The notes under the pieces were generated by a model that made no database searches, had not been told where the DNA came from, and saw nothing but the letters and a program-made list of their open reading frames with translations. The position numbers and the translations under genes are program-made. Of a stretch of 64,000 nucleotides of DNA, positions 29,846-39,829 are shown in pieces (within the stretch, counting starts at the first letter, position 1; every line of letters begins with the position of its first letter). Origin of the DNA: Thermotoga neapolitana DSM 4359 (GTDB lineage: Bacteria > Thermotogota > Thermotogae > Thermotogales > Thermotogaceae); the NCBI RefSeq assembly GCF_000018945.1, contig NC_011978.1, forward strand, positions 186,001 through 250,000, read 5' to 3'.

Positions 29846-31987
29846 ATGAAAAGAAAAACCCTGGTAGTACTGGTTATAGCGTTTCTTGCCGTTTCTTCCA
29901 TGGCAGTCTACATATCCGACGTGAAATTCGAAGGGCTGAACGTCATCACCCCGGACTTCATCACCCAAAAAGTCGGGAAACTCTTTGGTGAAGTGACATC
30001 AGATGAAATACAGGATTATCTGAAGAAGATCTTTGATCTTGGTTACTTTTCCTCACTCACCCCATCTCTGGAACCATCGGATGTGGGATACAGGCTTGTT
30101 GTAACGTTGAAAGAAAATCCCACGGTCAGTGACTGGAGGATTGAGGTGGAAGGACCTGGCCTTGTTGATCGAAAAGAAATCGAAAAACTCGTGAAGATAG
30201 AAAAGGGCAAGCCGTTGAACACGAATTCCCTGAAGGAGACCTTCGAAGCGATCAGAAACAGGTACCAGGAAGCAGGGTACTTCCTTGTGGAGATAAACGG
30301 AAGTTTCGAGAACGGGACTTACAGAATAGTTGTAAAAGAGTACGCTCTCTGGGACATCGTGTTCAACGGTGAAACGGATGGACTGGACATCGTGTCCATC
30401 CTGTCGAAAGCAAAGATAAAGACCCTGAGAGATTACTACGCTTCCTCTCCTCTTGTCAGATTCTTCACGATGAGTAAAAAGGACTTCTATCCTACCCTTT
30501 CAGAGGTGAACAAACTCATCTCCGTTTTGAACTCCTATCCCTTCTTCTCCCGGGAAACATCCGTGGACTTCAAGAAGACGACGGTGAAGGATATCGAAGA
30601 GAAAAACGTCGTCATCATGGTCATCAACGTGGTGCAGAGAAGAATATTCGAAGGAGAGAAAAAATTCAAAGAGATCCTCTTCCATGGAAACACGATCTTC
30701 ACAGATCAGGAACTGCTCCGCGCGTCCGGTCTCTCTACGGATGAGACCTACACGAATTCTCAGATTCTTCTTGCCATGAACAGGCTGGTGGATTTCTATG
30801 AAAGAAACAACTATCCGTACGTCTGGGTAGAAGCCAGGGTGGAAGATGACAGGCTCGTGTTCAATGTCTATGAGAAGTACGTCCGATCGGTCAAAATAGA
30901 AGGGCTGAAGAGAACCAGACCGTACGTGGTGGAAAACCTGATCACCATAAAGGAAGGAGAACCTCTCAACAAAGAGGAGATCATGCTCACGTATTCCTAC
31001 CTTCAGAACAGCAGGTACTTTGACTCGGTGAACATCTATCCACAACTCTCTCAGAACGCAACTCAAGTCGACGTTGTTGTAGATCTGAAGGAAGCGGAAA
31101 AGACGAGAAACTTCATCGGTGGGCTCGGCTGGACCATGCCAAAAGAGGGTGAGTGGTGGCAGGGATTCTCCGGAACCGTTCAACTCTCTGCTGTGAACTC
31201 CTTCGGATACGGAGAGTCGTTCTCGATTGACTTAAACCTTGGATTCATCGAAAGAAGCGTTGAGGGAACGGTCAAACTTCCCATCAAACTCGATGTTCCT
31301 ATGAATCTCGAACTTGGAGCAGGATACACAAATTATGCTACCTCTAGCGGAACAGACACGGTCAGCCTGAAAGGGATTGTTTCCACCCTTCCGTACAAGG
31401 GACACTCCTTTGGAGTCGGTGCGCTCTACGAAAAGGAACTGGTTGAAGACAGCAAAGGAACACTGGCAGCACTCTTCAAATACAGGTACAACACGAAAAA
31501 CTCGGCCATTCTTCCAACGGAAGGGTATTATCTTTCTTTCGATCTGACGCGGGCAGGTCTCTTCGGACTGAATGACCAGAAATACTGGAAAGGGATTCTG
31601 ACCAGTGAGGCGTACTACCCGATCTTTGAAAGCCTGTACTGGAGTTTCAAAGGAACAGGTGGTATGGTCTACAACGAGATTGGAACGGAACTTCTCGAGG
31701 TGTCCGGACCTTACACGGTCCGTGGCTACGACTACTTCGAAACTGAAAAGATGTTCAAACTCTCTGTTGATCTGAACTGGATTCTTCAGAGAGAGAACGT
31801 TCCGGTTGTGACCGGTGTGTTCTTCGACTACGGTGGTATAGAGGAAGATGGAAACATGAAACTTCTCTCCTCCGCCGGTGTGAAACTCGATCTTGTGATT
31901 CCTCTTCTTGGAAGTGTAGAAGTCGGAGGTGCCTACAGATTCAACGAAAAGAACTGGCAAATCTACTTCTTCATGGGTGGCTGGTGA
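29846..31987 (+). CDS. bamA: outer-membrane assembly protein BamA / Omp85
   Basis: 713 residues. Signal peptide MKRKTLVVLVIAFLAVSSMA, then repeated POTRA-like units (for example ISDVKFEGLNVITPDFI near 22, ILFHGNTIFTDQELLRASGL near 275, VRSVKIEGLKRTRPYVVENL near 350), then a C-terminal barrel from about 425. The barrel holds a VRGYDYFE motif (about 625), equivalent to the conserved VRGF/Y of Omp85, and ends in Trp. It inserts barrels into the toga. ATG 29846 lies six bases after GGGAGGT; ATG 29840 overlaps that site, and the longer open frame from 29417 is a thyX shadow. Confidence 0.93.
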   Translation: MKRKTLVVLVIAFLAVSSMAVYISDVKFEGLNVITPDFITQKVGKLFGEVTSDEIQDYLKKIFDLGYFSSLTPSLEPSDVGYRLVVTLKENPTVSDWRIEVEGPGLVDRKEIEKLVKIEKGKPLNTNSLKETFEAIRNRYQEAGYFLVEINGSFENGTYRIVVKEYALWDIVFNGETDGLDIVSILSKAKIKTLRDYYASSPLVRFFTMSKKDFYPTLSEVNKLISVLNSYPFFSRETSVDFKKTTVKDIEEKNVVIMVINVVQRRIFEGEKKFKEILFHGNTIFTDQELLRASGLSTDETYTNSQILLAMNRLVDFYERNNYPYVWVEARVEDDRLVFNVYEKYVRSVKIEGLKRTRPYVVENLITIKEGEPLNKEEIMLTYSYLQNSRYFDSVNIYPQLSQNATQVDVVVDLKEAEKTRNFIGGLGWTMPKEGEWWQGFSGTVQLSAVNSFGYGESFSIDLNLGFIERSVEGTVKLPIKLDVPMNLELGAGYTNYATSSGTDTVSLKGIVSTLPYKGHSFGVGALYEKELVEDSKGTLAALFKYRYNTKNSAILPTEGYYLSFDLTRAGLFGLNDQKYWKGILTSEAYYPIFESLYWSFKGTGGMVYNEIGTELLEVSGPYTVRGYDYFETEKMFKLSVDLNWILQRENVPVVTGVFFDYGGIEEDGNMKLLSSAGVKLDLVIPLLGSVEVGGAYRFNEKNWQIYFFMGGW

Positions 31988-31999
31988 GGAGGGAAGTCG

Positions 32000-33142
32000 G
32001 TGAAAAAGATCGGCATCATTGGCGGTGGCCAACTCGGAAAGATGATGACCCTGGAAGCAAAGAAGATGGGGTTTTATGTGACCGTGCTCGATCCCACTCC
32101 GGGGAGCCCCGCTGGACAGGTTGCGGACGAGCAGATAGCCGCAGGATTTTTCGACTCAGAGAAGATAGAAGAACTGGTGAAAAATTCGGACGTCACCACC
32201 TACGATCTTGAACACATAGACGTTCAAACATTGAAAAGACTCTACGATGAAGGCTACAGGATACACCCTTCTCCACACATTCTGGAGATCATCCAGGACA
32301 AACTCATCCAGAAGGAGTTTCTGAGGAAAAAAGGTATTCCCGTTCCCAGATACAAACTGGTGAGGGATTTAGAAAACGACGTTAGGGACTTTGGTTTTCC
32401 TGTTGTTCAAAAGGCGAGAAAAGGAGGATACGACGGCAGAGGTGTGTTCATCATAAAAAACGAAAAAGATCTCGAAAACGCCCTGAGTGGTGAGACCTAC
32501 CTCGAGGAATTCGTTGAGATAGAAAAGGAACTCGCTGTCATGGTGGCAAGAAACGAAAAGGGAGAGATTGCGTGCTATCCTGTGGTGGAGATGTACTTCG
32601 ATGAAGATGCGAACATATGCGATGTGGTGATAGCACCCGCCAGAATAGAAGAGAAAGAGACAAAGATCGCAAGAGATATCGCTGTGAGTGTCGTGGAAGT
32701 CCTTGAAGGTGTTGGAATCTTTGGCATCGAGATGTTCCTCACAAAACAGGGTGAGATCCTCGTCAACGAGATCGCACCACGCCCGCACAACTCCGGCCAT
32801 TACACCATAGAAGCGTGTGTAACAAGCCAGTTCGAGCAGCACATAAGGGCCATCATGAACCTGCCGCTTGGCTCGACAAAACTTCTCATCCCCGCCGTGA
32901 TGGTGAACCTGCTCGGTGAAGAAGGACATTACGGAAAACCTGCTCTTGTGGGTCTGGAAGAGGCTCTGGCCATAGAAGGTCTTTCGCTTCATTTCTATGG
33001 AAAAAAAGAAACCAGACCGTACAGAAAAATGGGACATTTCACGGTGGTGGACAGAGACGTTGAAAGAGCGCTCGAAAAAGCGCTCAGAGCGAAGAAAATA
33101 CTGAAAGTCGTCTCGGAGGAGGGAGCGATGTGCCAAGGGTAG
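32000..33142 (+). CDS. purK: 5-(carboxyamino)imidazole ribonucleotide synthase PurK
   Basis: ATP-grasp enzyme of 380 residues, converting AIR, bicarbonate and ATP to N5-[14 protein letters not shown] is the N-terminal loop, [15 protein letters not shown] the ATP-binding part, and [18 protein letters not shown] the PurK signature. GTG start behind GAGGAGGG. It overlaps purE by 13 bp, consistent with consecutive pathway steps. Confidence 0.97.
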   Translation: MKKIGIIGGGQLGKMMTLEAKKMGFYVTVLDPTPGSPAGQVADEQIAAGFFDSEKIEELVKNSDVTTYDLEHIDVQTLKRLYDEGYRIHPSPHILEIIQDKLIQKEFLRKKGIPVPRYKLVRDLENDVRDFGFPVVQKARKGGYDGRGVFIIKNEKDLENALSGETYLEEFVEIEKELAVMVARNEKGEIACYPVVEMYFDEDANICDVVIAPARIEEKETKIARDIAVSVVEVLEGVGIFGIEMFLTKQGEILVNEIAPRPHNSGHYTIEACVTSQFEQHIRAIMNLPLGSTKLLIPAVMVNLLGEEGHYGKPALVGLEEALAIEGLSLHFYGKKETRPYRKMGHFTVVDRDVERALEKALRAKKILKVVSEEGAMCQG

Positions 33143-33645
33143 GAATCATCATGGGAAGTGACTCCGATCTTCCTGTAATGAAGCAGGCAGCTGAAATTTT
33201 GGAAGAATTCGGAATAGATTACGAGATTACGATCGTTTCTGCCCACAGAACACCGGATCGCATGTTCGAGTACGCAAAGAGTGCCGAAGAGCGGGGTATA
33301 GAGGTCATCATCGCAGGAGCAGGGGGAGCAGCGCACCTTCCCGGAATGGTGGCAAGTATCACACATCTTCCCGTTATCGGTGTTCCTGTGAAGACCTCCA
33401 CACTGAACGGTCTTGACTCTCTTTTATCCATCGTTCAAATGCCGGGGGGAGTTCCCGTTGCCACCGTCGCCATAAACAACGCAAAGAACGCGGGAATACT
33501 CGCAGCGTCCATTCTGGGGATCAAGTATCCGGAGATCGCAAAGAAGGTGAAAGAGTACAAGGAGAAAATGAAACAGGAAGTTCTGGAAAAGGCAAAAAAA
33601 CTTGAAGAGATGGGATACAGGGAGTATCTGGAACAGAAGGGTTAA
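33130..33645 (+). CDS. purE: N5-CAIR mutase PurE
   Basis: 171 residues, class I PurE, converting N5-CAIR to [23 protein letters not shown] and [12 protein letters not shown] hold the active-site Ser/Asp/His and glycine loop. GTG start. No other pur gene is present in the window. Confidence 0.98.
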   Translation: MPRVGIIMGSDSDLPVMKQAAEILEEFGIDYEITIVSAHRTPDRMFEYAKSAEERGIEVIIAGAGGAAHLPGMVASITHLPVIGVPVKTSTLNGLDSLLSIVQMPGGVPVATVAINNAKNAGILAASILGIKYPEIAKKVKEYKEKMKQEVLEKAKKLEEMGYREYLEQKG

Positions 33646-33652
33646 TTTGTGA

Positions 33653-33658
33653 TAAAAT
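33653..33658 (+). promoter_or_regulatory. possible -10 of the hydF leader
   Basis: TAAAAT just after the purE stop; transcription from it would begin near 33665 and give a leader of about 100 nt. The -35 is poor, so readthrough from purE is an alternative. Confidence 0.4.
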
Positions 33659-33661
33659 TAA

Positions 33662-33767
33662 CTTGGAAAGCCCAATCCCACCTGAGGTGGAGGGTATCCG
33701 ACACCGAGGGGGGGGAGAACACCCCTTCGGTTGTGCGAAGGGGATTTTTCTTTATAGAGGTGATAGT
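33662..33767 (+). ncRNA. candidate structured leader (riboswitch or attenuator) of hydF
   Basis: The 122-bp purE-hydF gap holds a hairpin CCACC-TGA-GGTGG (about 33678-33690), a small GGT...ACC helix, a run of eight G (33708-33715) and a perfect terminator hairpin (33722-33743). The G run can pair with the CCCC of the terminator's 5' arm, making an alternative structure. I compared it mentally with TPP, FMN, SAM, cobalamin, purine, glycine, THF, ZTP, fluoride, preQ1 and guanidine motifs and found no match. Function and ligand are unknown. Confidence 0.5.
33722..33749 (+). terminator. intrinsic terminator upstream of hydF
   Basis: CCCCTTCG (722-729) pairs perfectly with CGAAGGGG (736-743) across a six-base loop and is followed by ATTTTTCTTT. 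It lies only 19 bp before the hydF start codon, so it gates hydF transcription. Confidence 0.85.
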
Positions 33768-34982
33768 GTGAGACTGCCGGACGCCGGTTTCAGAAGATAC
33801 ATCGTTGTTGCGGGAAGAAGGAACGTTGGAAAATCCTCTTTCATGAACGCCTTAGTTGGTCAGAACGTGTCCATCGTGAGCGATTATGCGGGAACAACGA
33901 CCGATCCCGTCTACAAATCCATGGAACTTCATCCTATCGGTCCCGTCACCCTCGTGGACACCCCTGGACTCGACGACGTGGGAGAACTTGGAAGACTGAG
34001 GGTAGAGAAGGCAAGGAGGGTGTTCTACAGGGCAGATTGTGGAATTCTCGTGACAGACAGCGCACCAACTCCCTACGAAGACGACGTTGTCAATCTTTTC
34101 AAAGAGATGGAAATTCCCTTCGTAGTTGTCGTAAACAAAATCGACGTTCTTGGAGAAAAGGCCGAAGAGCTGAAGGGACTCTACGAAAGCCGTTACGAAG
34201 CGAAAGTACTCCTTGTCTCGGCTTTGCAGAAAAAGGGATTCGACGATATCGGGAAGACCATCTCCGAAATTCTTCCGGGTGATGAAGAGATTCCTTACCT
34301 CGGTGATCTGATAGATGGCGGCGATCTTGTGATCCTCGTGGTCCCTATAGATCTCGGTGCTCCAAAGGGGAGGCTCATCATGCCTCAGGTCCACGCGATC
34401 AGGGAAGCCCTCGACAGAGAAGCCATCGCCCTCGTGGTGAAGGAAAGAGAGCTCAGGTACGTGATGGAAAACATAGGGATGAAACCAAAACTCGTCATCA
34501 CAGACTCTCAGGTGGTAATGAAAGTAGCGTCTGATGTCCCGGAAGACGTGGAACTCACCACCTTTTCCATTGTGGAGTCACGATATCGAGGCGATCTGGC
34601 CTACTTTGTGGAAAGCGTGAGAAAGATAGAAGAGCTGGAAGACGGAGACACTGTTGTCATCATGGAAGGCTGCACCCACAGACCTCTCACCGAAGACATC
34701 GGAAGGGTGAAGATCCCAAGGTGGCTCGTGAACCACACGGGAGCGCAGCTCAACTTCAAGGTCATAGCCGGAAAAGATTTTCCTGATCTTGAGGAAATAG
34801 AAAACGCAAAACTTATCATCCACTGCGGTGGATGTATTCTGAACCGTTCAGCGATGATGAGAAGGGTGAGGATGGCAAAAAGGCTCGGTATACCGATGAC
34901 GAACTACGGTGTGACCATCTCTTACCTTCACGGTGTGCTAGAGCGGGCGATTCGTCCATTCAGGGAGGAAGTGAGGGTTTGA
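33768..34982 (+). CDS. hydF: [FeFe]-hydrogenase maturation GTPase HydF
   Basis: 404 residues. The N-terminal GTPase has P-loop GRRNVGKSS (16-24), DTPGLDD and NKID; a dimerisation domain follows; the C-terminal part carries the cluster ligands CTHRP and HCGGC. HydF is the scaffold on which HydE and HydG build the 2Fe subcluster before transfer to hydrogenase. hydE and hydG are not in the window. GTG 33768 follows GAGGTGATA; an ATG-initiated frame from 33663 would translate through the terminator and is rejected. Confidence 0.96.
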   Translation: MRLPDAGFRRYIVVAGRRNVGKSSFMNALVGQNVSIVSDYAGTTTDPVYKSMELHPIGPVTLVDTPGLDDVGELGRLRVEKARRVFYRADCGILVTDSAPTPYEDDVVNLFKEMEIPFVVVVNKIDVLGEKAEELKGLYESRYEAKVLLVSALQKKGFDDIGKTISEILPGDEEIPYLGDLIDGGDLVILVVPIDLGAPKGRLIMPQVHAIREALDREAIALVVKERELRYVMENIGMKPKLVITDSQVVMKVASDVPEDVELTTFSIVESRYRGDLAYFVESVRKIEELEDGDTVVIMEGCTHRPLTEDIGRVKIPRWLVNHTGAQLNFKVIAGKDFPDLEEIENAKLIIHCGGCILNRSAMMRRVRMAKRLGIPMTNYGVTISYLHGVLERAIRPFREEVRV

Positions 34983-36355
34983 GAAAAGAAAGAGACTATC
35001 TCGGAGAACTGGAGATAGAAGACGACGCTTACTATGGAATACACACCAGGCGAGCCCTGATGAACTTTCCACCAACTGGCGAAAGGCTCGACGAAACGTT
35101 CATCTGGGCGTACTTCATGGTGAAAAAAGCCTGCGCTCTTCTCAACACCGAACTCGGATACCTGGACGAGCAAATAGGAAACGCCATTGTAAAGGCATGC
35201 GATGAATGGGAAACGTTGAAAGAACACGTTCTGATGGATCCCCTCTCGGGTGGAGCTGGAACGTCGATAAACATGAACATAAACGAAGTGATAGCAAACA
35301 GGGCAACAGAGATACTCGGTGGAAAGAAAGGAGAATACCTCGTCGATCCCATAGATCACGTGAACTTGCACCAGTCAACGAACGACACCTTTCCAACGAG
35401 TGCGAAGATCGCCACCATCGTGAAACTGAGAAAACTCATAGAAGCGGTGATAAATCTTCAGGAGAAGATCCAGGAGAAAGAGAAGGAGTTCTACTCCATC
35501 AGAAAACCGGGAAGAACCCAGCTCATGGATGGTCCACCGATCATGCTTGGACAGGAGTTCGGTGCCTTCGCCGATGCCCTCGCAAGGGACAGATGGAGGC
35601 TCCACAAGGTCGAAGAGAGAATAAGAAGCGTGAACATTGGGGGAACAGCGATCGGAACTGGAGTTGGGGCACCGAAAGATTACATCTTGAAGATCGTGGA
35701 AAAAGTAAGAGAAGTAACGAAGGTGAAGATCGCCAAGGCGGAAAACCTCATAGACGCAACCCAAAACTGGGATGTCTTTGCGGAGGTTCACGGTCTTTTA
35801 AAATCCCTTGCGGTGAATCTCTACAAGATCTCAAACGATATCAGACTCCTTGGAAGTGGGCCAAACACGGCGATAGGTGAACTCATTTTGCCGGCGGTTC
35901 AGGCGGGAAGTTCCATCATGCCGGGAAAGGTGAATCCGGTTGTTCCAGAGTATGTGATGCAGCTCTGCCACATGGTCTTCGGTCACGACACGATACTGAA
36001 CCACACATGTGCACTCGGAAACCTCGAACTCAACCAGTTCGCCCCACTCATAGTTCATCTCACACTCAAGTCCCTCACACTTCTCACAAACGCCTGTCGC
36101 TCCCTGACGGAATACGTGGTGAACATAAAGGCAAACGAAAAGCGGTGTGAGGAACATCTCTCACGTTCTGTGTCGAACCTCACACCGCTGATAAAGATGT
36201 TCGGTTACGAGGCCGTCTCAGAAGCGGTGAAGAGGGCAAACTGGGATATCGGAAAGACTCTGGAAATTCTCTCTCGGGAAAAGAACGTTCCGATCGACGA
36301 AATAGCAAAAAAACTGGATCTGAAGAAGATGACCGGTCTTGGTTACTCCCTGTAG
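34979..36355 (+). CDS. aspA: aspartate ammonia-lyase (aspartase/fumarase superfamily)
   Basis: About 458 residues. [15 protein letters not shown] is the superfamily catalytic loop. [17 protein letters not shown] and [10 protein letters not shown] favour aspartase over fumarase, which normally reads GRTHLQDATP. It deaminates aspartate to fumarate. Start is probably TTG at 34979, overlapping the hydF stop (TTGA); no ATG or GTG fits. The gene meets gntK tail to tail with a 13-bp overlap. Confidence 0.83.
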   Translation: MRKERDYLGELEIEDDAYYGIHTRRALMNFPPTGERLDETFIWAYFMVKKACALLNTELGYLDEQIGNAIVKACDEWETLKEHVLMDPLSGGAGTSINMNINEVIANRATEILGGKKGEYLVDPIDHVNLHQSTNDTFPTSAKIATIVKLRKLIEAVINLQEKIQEKEKEFYSIRKPGRTQLMDGPPIMLGQEFGAFADALARDRWRLHKVEERIRSVNIGGTAIGTGVGAPKDYILKIVEKVREVTKVKIAKAENLIDATQNWDVFAEVHGLLKSLAVNLYKISNDIRLLGSGPNTAIGELILPAVQAGSSIMPGKVNPVVPEYVMQLCHMVFGHDTILNHTCALGNLELNQFAPLIVHLTLKSLTLLTNACRSLTEYVVNIKANEKRCEEHLSRSVSNLTPLIKMFGYEAVSEAVKRANWDIGKTLEILSREKNVPIDEIAKKLDLKKMTGLGYSL

Positions 36356-37773
36356 AAATAGTCCACCAGTTTTTCGTAGAGAAATCTGTAATCATCGTAG
36401 AGTTGTTCGTATTTTTCGTTTCTTTCAGGATCGCAGCGAAAAACCTGCTCCACATGGACTTCCTTTTCAAGGAATTCTTCTACGCTCTCTCCTAGAGATT
36501 TCAGGGCCATCACGTAGGCACCGAAGGCGGAAGGATTCTCCACGTTTGTGACCGTGATATCTTTTCCCAGAACATCCGCAAGGAGCTGAACCCAGTAAGG
36601 CGAACTGGTGAAGCCTCCCGTTGCAACGATCCGAACAGGATCCACATTCCCCACTTTTTTTACCGCGTTGTATATGTCTTTTATTCTGAAACAGATTCCT
36701 TCAAGCGCCGCCCTGGCGATATCGCTTCTTCTGTGAGATGAAGCAAGTCCCACCAGAACACCCCTGTACCTTTCTCTCCAGTGAGGTGCCCTTTCACCGT
36801 TTAGGAAGGGAAGGAAAACAAGACCGTTTGCCCCGATTGAAGACTTCTTTGCCTCCTCTATGATCTCGTCGTAACTGTCGAACTTCATAACATCTTTCAG
36901 CCACATCAGCACGATTCCACCGTTGTTTATCGCACCACCAAGAACGTAGTTTTTCTCATCGATCAGATAGCACCATGTGGAGATACCTTCCCGATCTATC
37001 ACGGGTCTGTCCAGAACCACACGAAACGCACCACTTGTTCCGATCGTTACGGTGGCAGAATTCGGATCCATAGCGTTCAGTCCAACGTTTGTCATCACCC
37101 CGTCTCCACCGCCGAGGACCAGATAGACCTCTCTGAAACCAAGTTCTTTCGCTACTTCTTCTTTCGCTTTCAACTGAGCGTAAGGTGACTTGAGTTCTGG
37201 CAGGTTTTCTTTCTTCACTCCCACGATCCCGAGGATCTCATCGTCCCACTCAAGGGAATGTATGTTCATCATACCGGTTCCAGATGCAAGGGAAAGCTCC
37301 TCTACGAACTCTCCTGTCAGTTTGTTGACTATGAAGGCTTTTATCGAACAGAACTTCTTTGAATCTGAGTTCTTCTTCATCCAGAGAATCTTCGAAGGCC
37401 AGTACATCGGATGAAGCGGGCAGGCCGTTCTTTCGTAGAAGAACCTGGTTCCGTATTTCTTTTCGAGTTCTTCCTTTTCACGATAGGACCTTCTGTCCAC
37501 CCAGTTGAGAAGGGGTGTTACCGGATTGAAATCTTCATCGAGCCCAACCACACTGTGAAAAACAGAACTCATTCCAACGTAGAGAACGTCTCCTTCCTTT
37601 GGAATCTGCTTCAAGAGGTAGTAAACGGCCGACAAGATCTCTTCTGGGTCCTGCTCCACTGCCTCTGGAGATGGGAAAAAGATCCTGTAGGACTTCTTCA
37701 GAACCTTCCACTCACCGTTACTTTTGAACATGAGACGAGCGCTTTCTGTTCCAATGTCTATGGCCGCTATCAT
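36343..37773 (-). CDS. gntK: FGGY-family gluconate kinase
   Basis: 476 residues, two actin-like ATPase domains: MIAAIDIGTESARLMF at the N-terminus and GGDGVMTNVG plus ATGGFTSSPYWVQLLADV in the C-terminal half. The ortholog TM0443 is the T. maritima gluconate kinase. 6-Phosphogluconate would feed Gnd of the same operon. The ATG overlaps the stop of the preceding gene (ATGA), so coupled translation is likely; a 42-residue upstream extension is a shadow. Confidence 0.85.
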   Translation of the reverse strand: MIAAIDIGTESARLMFKSNGEWKVLKKSYRIFFPSPEAVEQDPEEILSAVYYLLKQIPKEGDVLYVGMSSVFHSVVGLDEDFNPVTPLLNWVDRRSYREKEELEKKYGTRFFYERTACPLHPMYWPSKILWMKKNSDSKKFCSIKAFIVNKLTGEFVEELSLASGTGMMNIHSLEWDDEILGIVGVKKENLPELKSPYAQLKAKEEVAKELGFREVYLVLGGGDGVMTNVGLNAMDPNSATVTIGTSGAFRVVLDRPVIDREGISTWCYLIDEKNYVLGGAINNGGIVLMWLKDVMKFDSYDEIIEEAKKSSIGANGLVFLPFLNGERAPHWRERYRGVLVGLASSHRRSDIARAALEGICFRIKDIYNAVKKVGNVDPVRIVATGGFTSSPYWVQLLADVLGKDITVTNVENPSAFGAYVMALKSLGESVEEFLEKEVHVEQVFRCDPERNEKYEQLYDDYRFLYEKLVDYFYRE

Positions 37774-39053
37774 CTTCTCCTCTCCCTCAGATCGTAGAGA
37801 TACTTTCCTCCCGGCACTATCCAGAGGGAATCCTCGTCCATGAAATCTTCCTTTCTTATCTTCGAGGGGTCCATGTAGCCCAGGTTCACCGCTCTGCACT
37901 CGTCTTCAGGAATGGAGGTAGCGAGAATCACATCGAATTCGAACTCCTCTTTACCCGTTTCTGGATCGAACGTTCCAGCTCCCCTCACGTTGATCACATG
38001 CGCTGCAACGTTTTTGTTGAAGTCGGGATGCTTTTTCAGATACCACTTCACGTAGTCTTTGCAGTGATATCCTATCTCCCTGATCCATCTGTCCATTTGA
38101 GGATTGGAGTGAAATCTCTTTATATGAGGTGCGTAGATGATGATCTGTCCACCTTTTACCATCACACCGGGCCTTTGGAGTTTGTAAGAACCCTTTCCGG
38201 CGGTCCAGACCTCGTCGTATTCTTCTCCAATCACCTGGACAGCTCTTTTGAGGGGGCGGTCTATGTACTTAACATGGAGTTGAGAACTGAGTTCACACGC
38301 CTTTTCGTACGCTTTCAGAAAGCCCTCGAATCCTTCGTCTATGTAGAGAGCCCTTGGAATCACCTCTTCCTCTTCCTCGTACACCATGTTCAGGGTGAAG
38401 GATCTTGCTTTGATCTTTCGAAAGATCATCTCCGATGCTCTGTTTATGATCTTCCGCGCAGGATTGTCCACCGTGCCTATGAGCTTTGGAATGCCCATGA
38501 GTACGGCGGCCCAGTGGAAGGTATCCACCACCTCCGTGCTGGCAACACCAGGAATGACGATCTTCAACCCACCCGAAAAGCCCGTTGATTCATGAGGAAC
38601 GGTACCGTTTATGAAAAAGATCGCATCGAAGTCTCCAAAGAGCAGTTTATTCACCTTTATCGGTATCTCCTCTTCCAGATCCCCTTCTGTCATTTCGGAG
38701 ACAAAATCAGAAGGAAGCGTTCCAACAAGCGTTAAGGCCTCTGGATTGAAGAACTCGTGGTTGTGGAAGAACACTCCTTTTTCGTCCCTTGAGATACCGA
38801 GTTTTCTTTCGAACTCTTCCACCTTCATCGCCCTGTGCGTGCCACTCGCGTTGAGCGTGTGAAACTCCTCCATACCTTTTTCCAGAAGCAGTCTGTAGAG
38901 ATTTTTTGCGATCAGGTGGGTGAAATCCACACGGGTATAATCCGTGTGAACAACCAGGACCTTTTTCACCCTTTCAAGGTCGCTCACAAGCTTTGCAAGT
39001 CCTTCCTTTATCTTTTCCTCGGTGAGTGGATTTCCTTCCAGATACACCGTCAT
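37770..39053 (-). CDS. gntE: LarA-family nickel-pincer epimerase, probable gluconate 2-epimerase
   Basis: 427 residues, DUF2088/LarA fold. His154, Lys164 and His180 (PHESTGFSGGLK, then DTFHW) have the same 10- and 16-residue spacing as His174, Lys184 and His200 of Lactobacillus LarA, where Lys carries the nickel-pincer cofactor and the last His binds nickel; GTHR at 71-74 supplies a further His. The enzyme should invert a C2 hydroxyl next to a carboxylate. Position between the SDR and gntK, and my memory of TM0442 as GntE, suggest gluconate or an aldonate epimer; this assignment is tentative. No larBCE cofactor genes are in the window. Confidence 0.75.
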   Translation of the reverse strand: MTVYLEGNPLTEEKIKEGLAKLVSDLERVKKVLVVHTDYTRVDFTHLIAKNLYRLLLEKGMEEFHTLNASGTHRAMKVEEFERKLGISRDEKGVFFHNHEFFNPEALTLVGTLPSDFVSEMTEGDLEEEIPIKVNKLLFGDFDAIFFINGTVPHESTGFSGGLKIVIPGVASTEVVDTFHWAAVLMGIPKLIGTVDNPARKIINRASEMIFRKIKARSFTLNMVYEEEEEVIPRALYIDEGFEGFLKAYEKACELSSQLHVKYIDRPLKRAVQVIGEEYDEVWTAGKGSYKLQRPGVMVKGGQIIIYAPHIKRFHSNPQMDRWIREIGYHCKDYVKWYLKKHPDFNKNVAAHVINVRGAGTFDPETGKEEFEFDVILATSIPEDECRAVNLGYMDPSKIRKEDFMDEDSLWIVPGGKYLYDLRERRR

Positions 39054-39065
39054 GCTCTCACTCCT

Positions 39066-39824
39066 TCAATTTGCGGTCCATCCACCGTCCACGAAGATGA
39101 TCTGTCCAGTCACGTACTTCGCCTCTTCGGAAGCAAGGAAGACTGCCACACCCTTCAAATCCTCTGGTACACCCGTTCTGCCAAGGGGTATCCTCTTGAG
39201 CATGTAGTCCAGTTTTTCTGGATCGCTGAATACAGCCTCTGTCATCTTGGTTCTGTACCAGCCCGGCGCTATCACATTCACCCTTATGCCGTACCTTCCC
39301 CACTCCTTCGCCAGAGCTTTTGTGAGAGAAGCTACGCCCCCTTTCGAAGCAGCGTACGCGGATATGTTGGGCATGGTGACTTCTTCAACGGTGAGAGATC
39401 CTATGTTTATGATAGAGGGGTTATCGGATTCTCTCAGGAGTGAAAAGGCCTCCCTACACACGTAGTAAGTTCCAAAAAGGTTCACCTCTATCACCTGTCT
39501 GAACTCATCGAGAGGAAATTCTTCCGCTGGATGTCTTCTGTTTATCCCCGCAGCGTTGACCACCGTATCGAGCTTTCCAAATTTCTCTTTCACTGCTTCC
39601 AAAAGTTTTTTCACTTCCTCATAGTTTGAAACATCGCATCGGAAAGCCATCGTTTCAACACCGTATTTTTCTGTCAACTTTTGAGCCGCTTCTGATGCTT
39701 CCTCCAGATTTCTGCTTGCAACGACCACTGAACATCCGGCCTCTGCCAGCCCCTGAGCGATTCCAAAACCCAGCCCACGAGAGCCACCGGTTACGAGGGC
39801 AACCCTCCCCCTGAGATCGAACAC
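39066..39824 (-). CDS. short-chain dehydrogenase, probable ketogluconate/gluconate 5-dehydrogenase type
   Basis: Classical SDR of about 252 residues: TGGSRGLG nucleotide loop, NAAG, catalytic Ser-Tyr-Lys in IGSLTVEE and YAASKGG, and a C-terminal FVDGGWTAN. Its nearest functional group appears to be gluconate 5-dehydrogenase and related sugar-acid reductases. In this operon it could reduce a keto-aldonate to gluconate. GTG 39824 lies seven bases after GAAGGGG; the GTG at 39833 overlaps that site and the uxaE stop. Confidence 0.82.
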   Translation of the reverse strand: MFDLRGRVALVTGGSRGLGFGIAQGLAEAGCSVVVASRNLEEASEAAQKLTEKYGVETMAFRCDVSNYEEVKKLLEAVKEKFGKLDTVVNAAGINRRHPAEEFPLDEFRQVIEVNLFGTYYVCREAFSLLRESDNPSIINIGSLTVEEVTMPNISAYAASKGGVASLTKALAKEWGRYGIRVNVIAPGWYRTKMTEAVFSDPEKLDYMLKRIPLGRTGVPEDLKGVAVFLASEEAKYVTGQIIFVDGGWTAN

Positions 39825-39829
39825 ACAAA

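Noticed and set aside
33663-33767. 35-residue N-terminal extension of HydF
   Set aside because: It would translate a perfect terminator hairpin, and HydF begins at the GTG with a good ribosome site.
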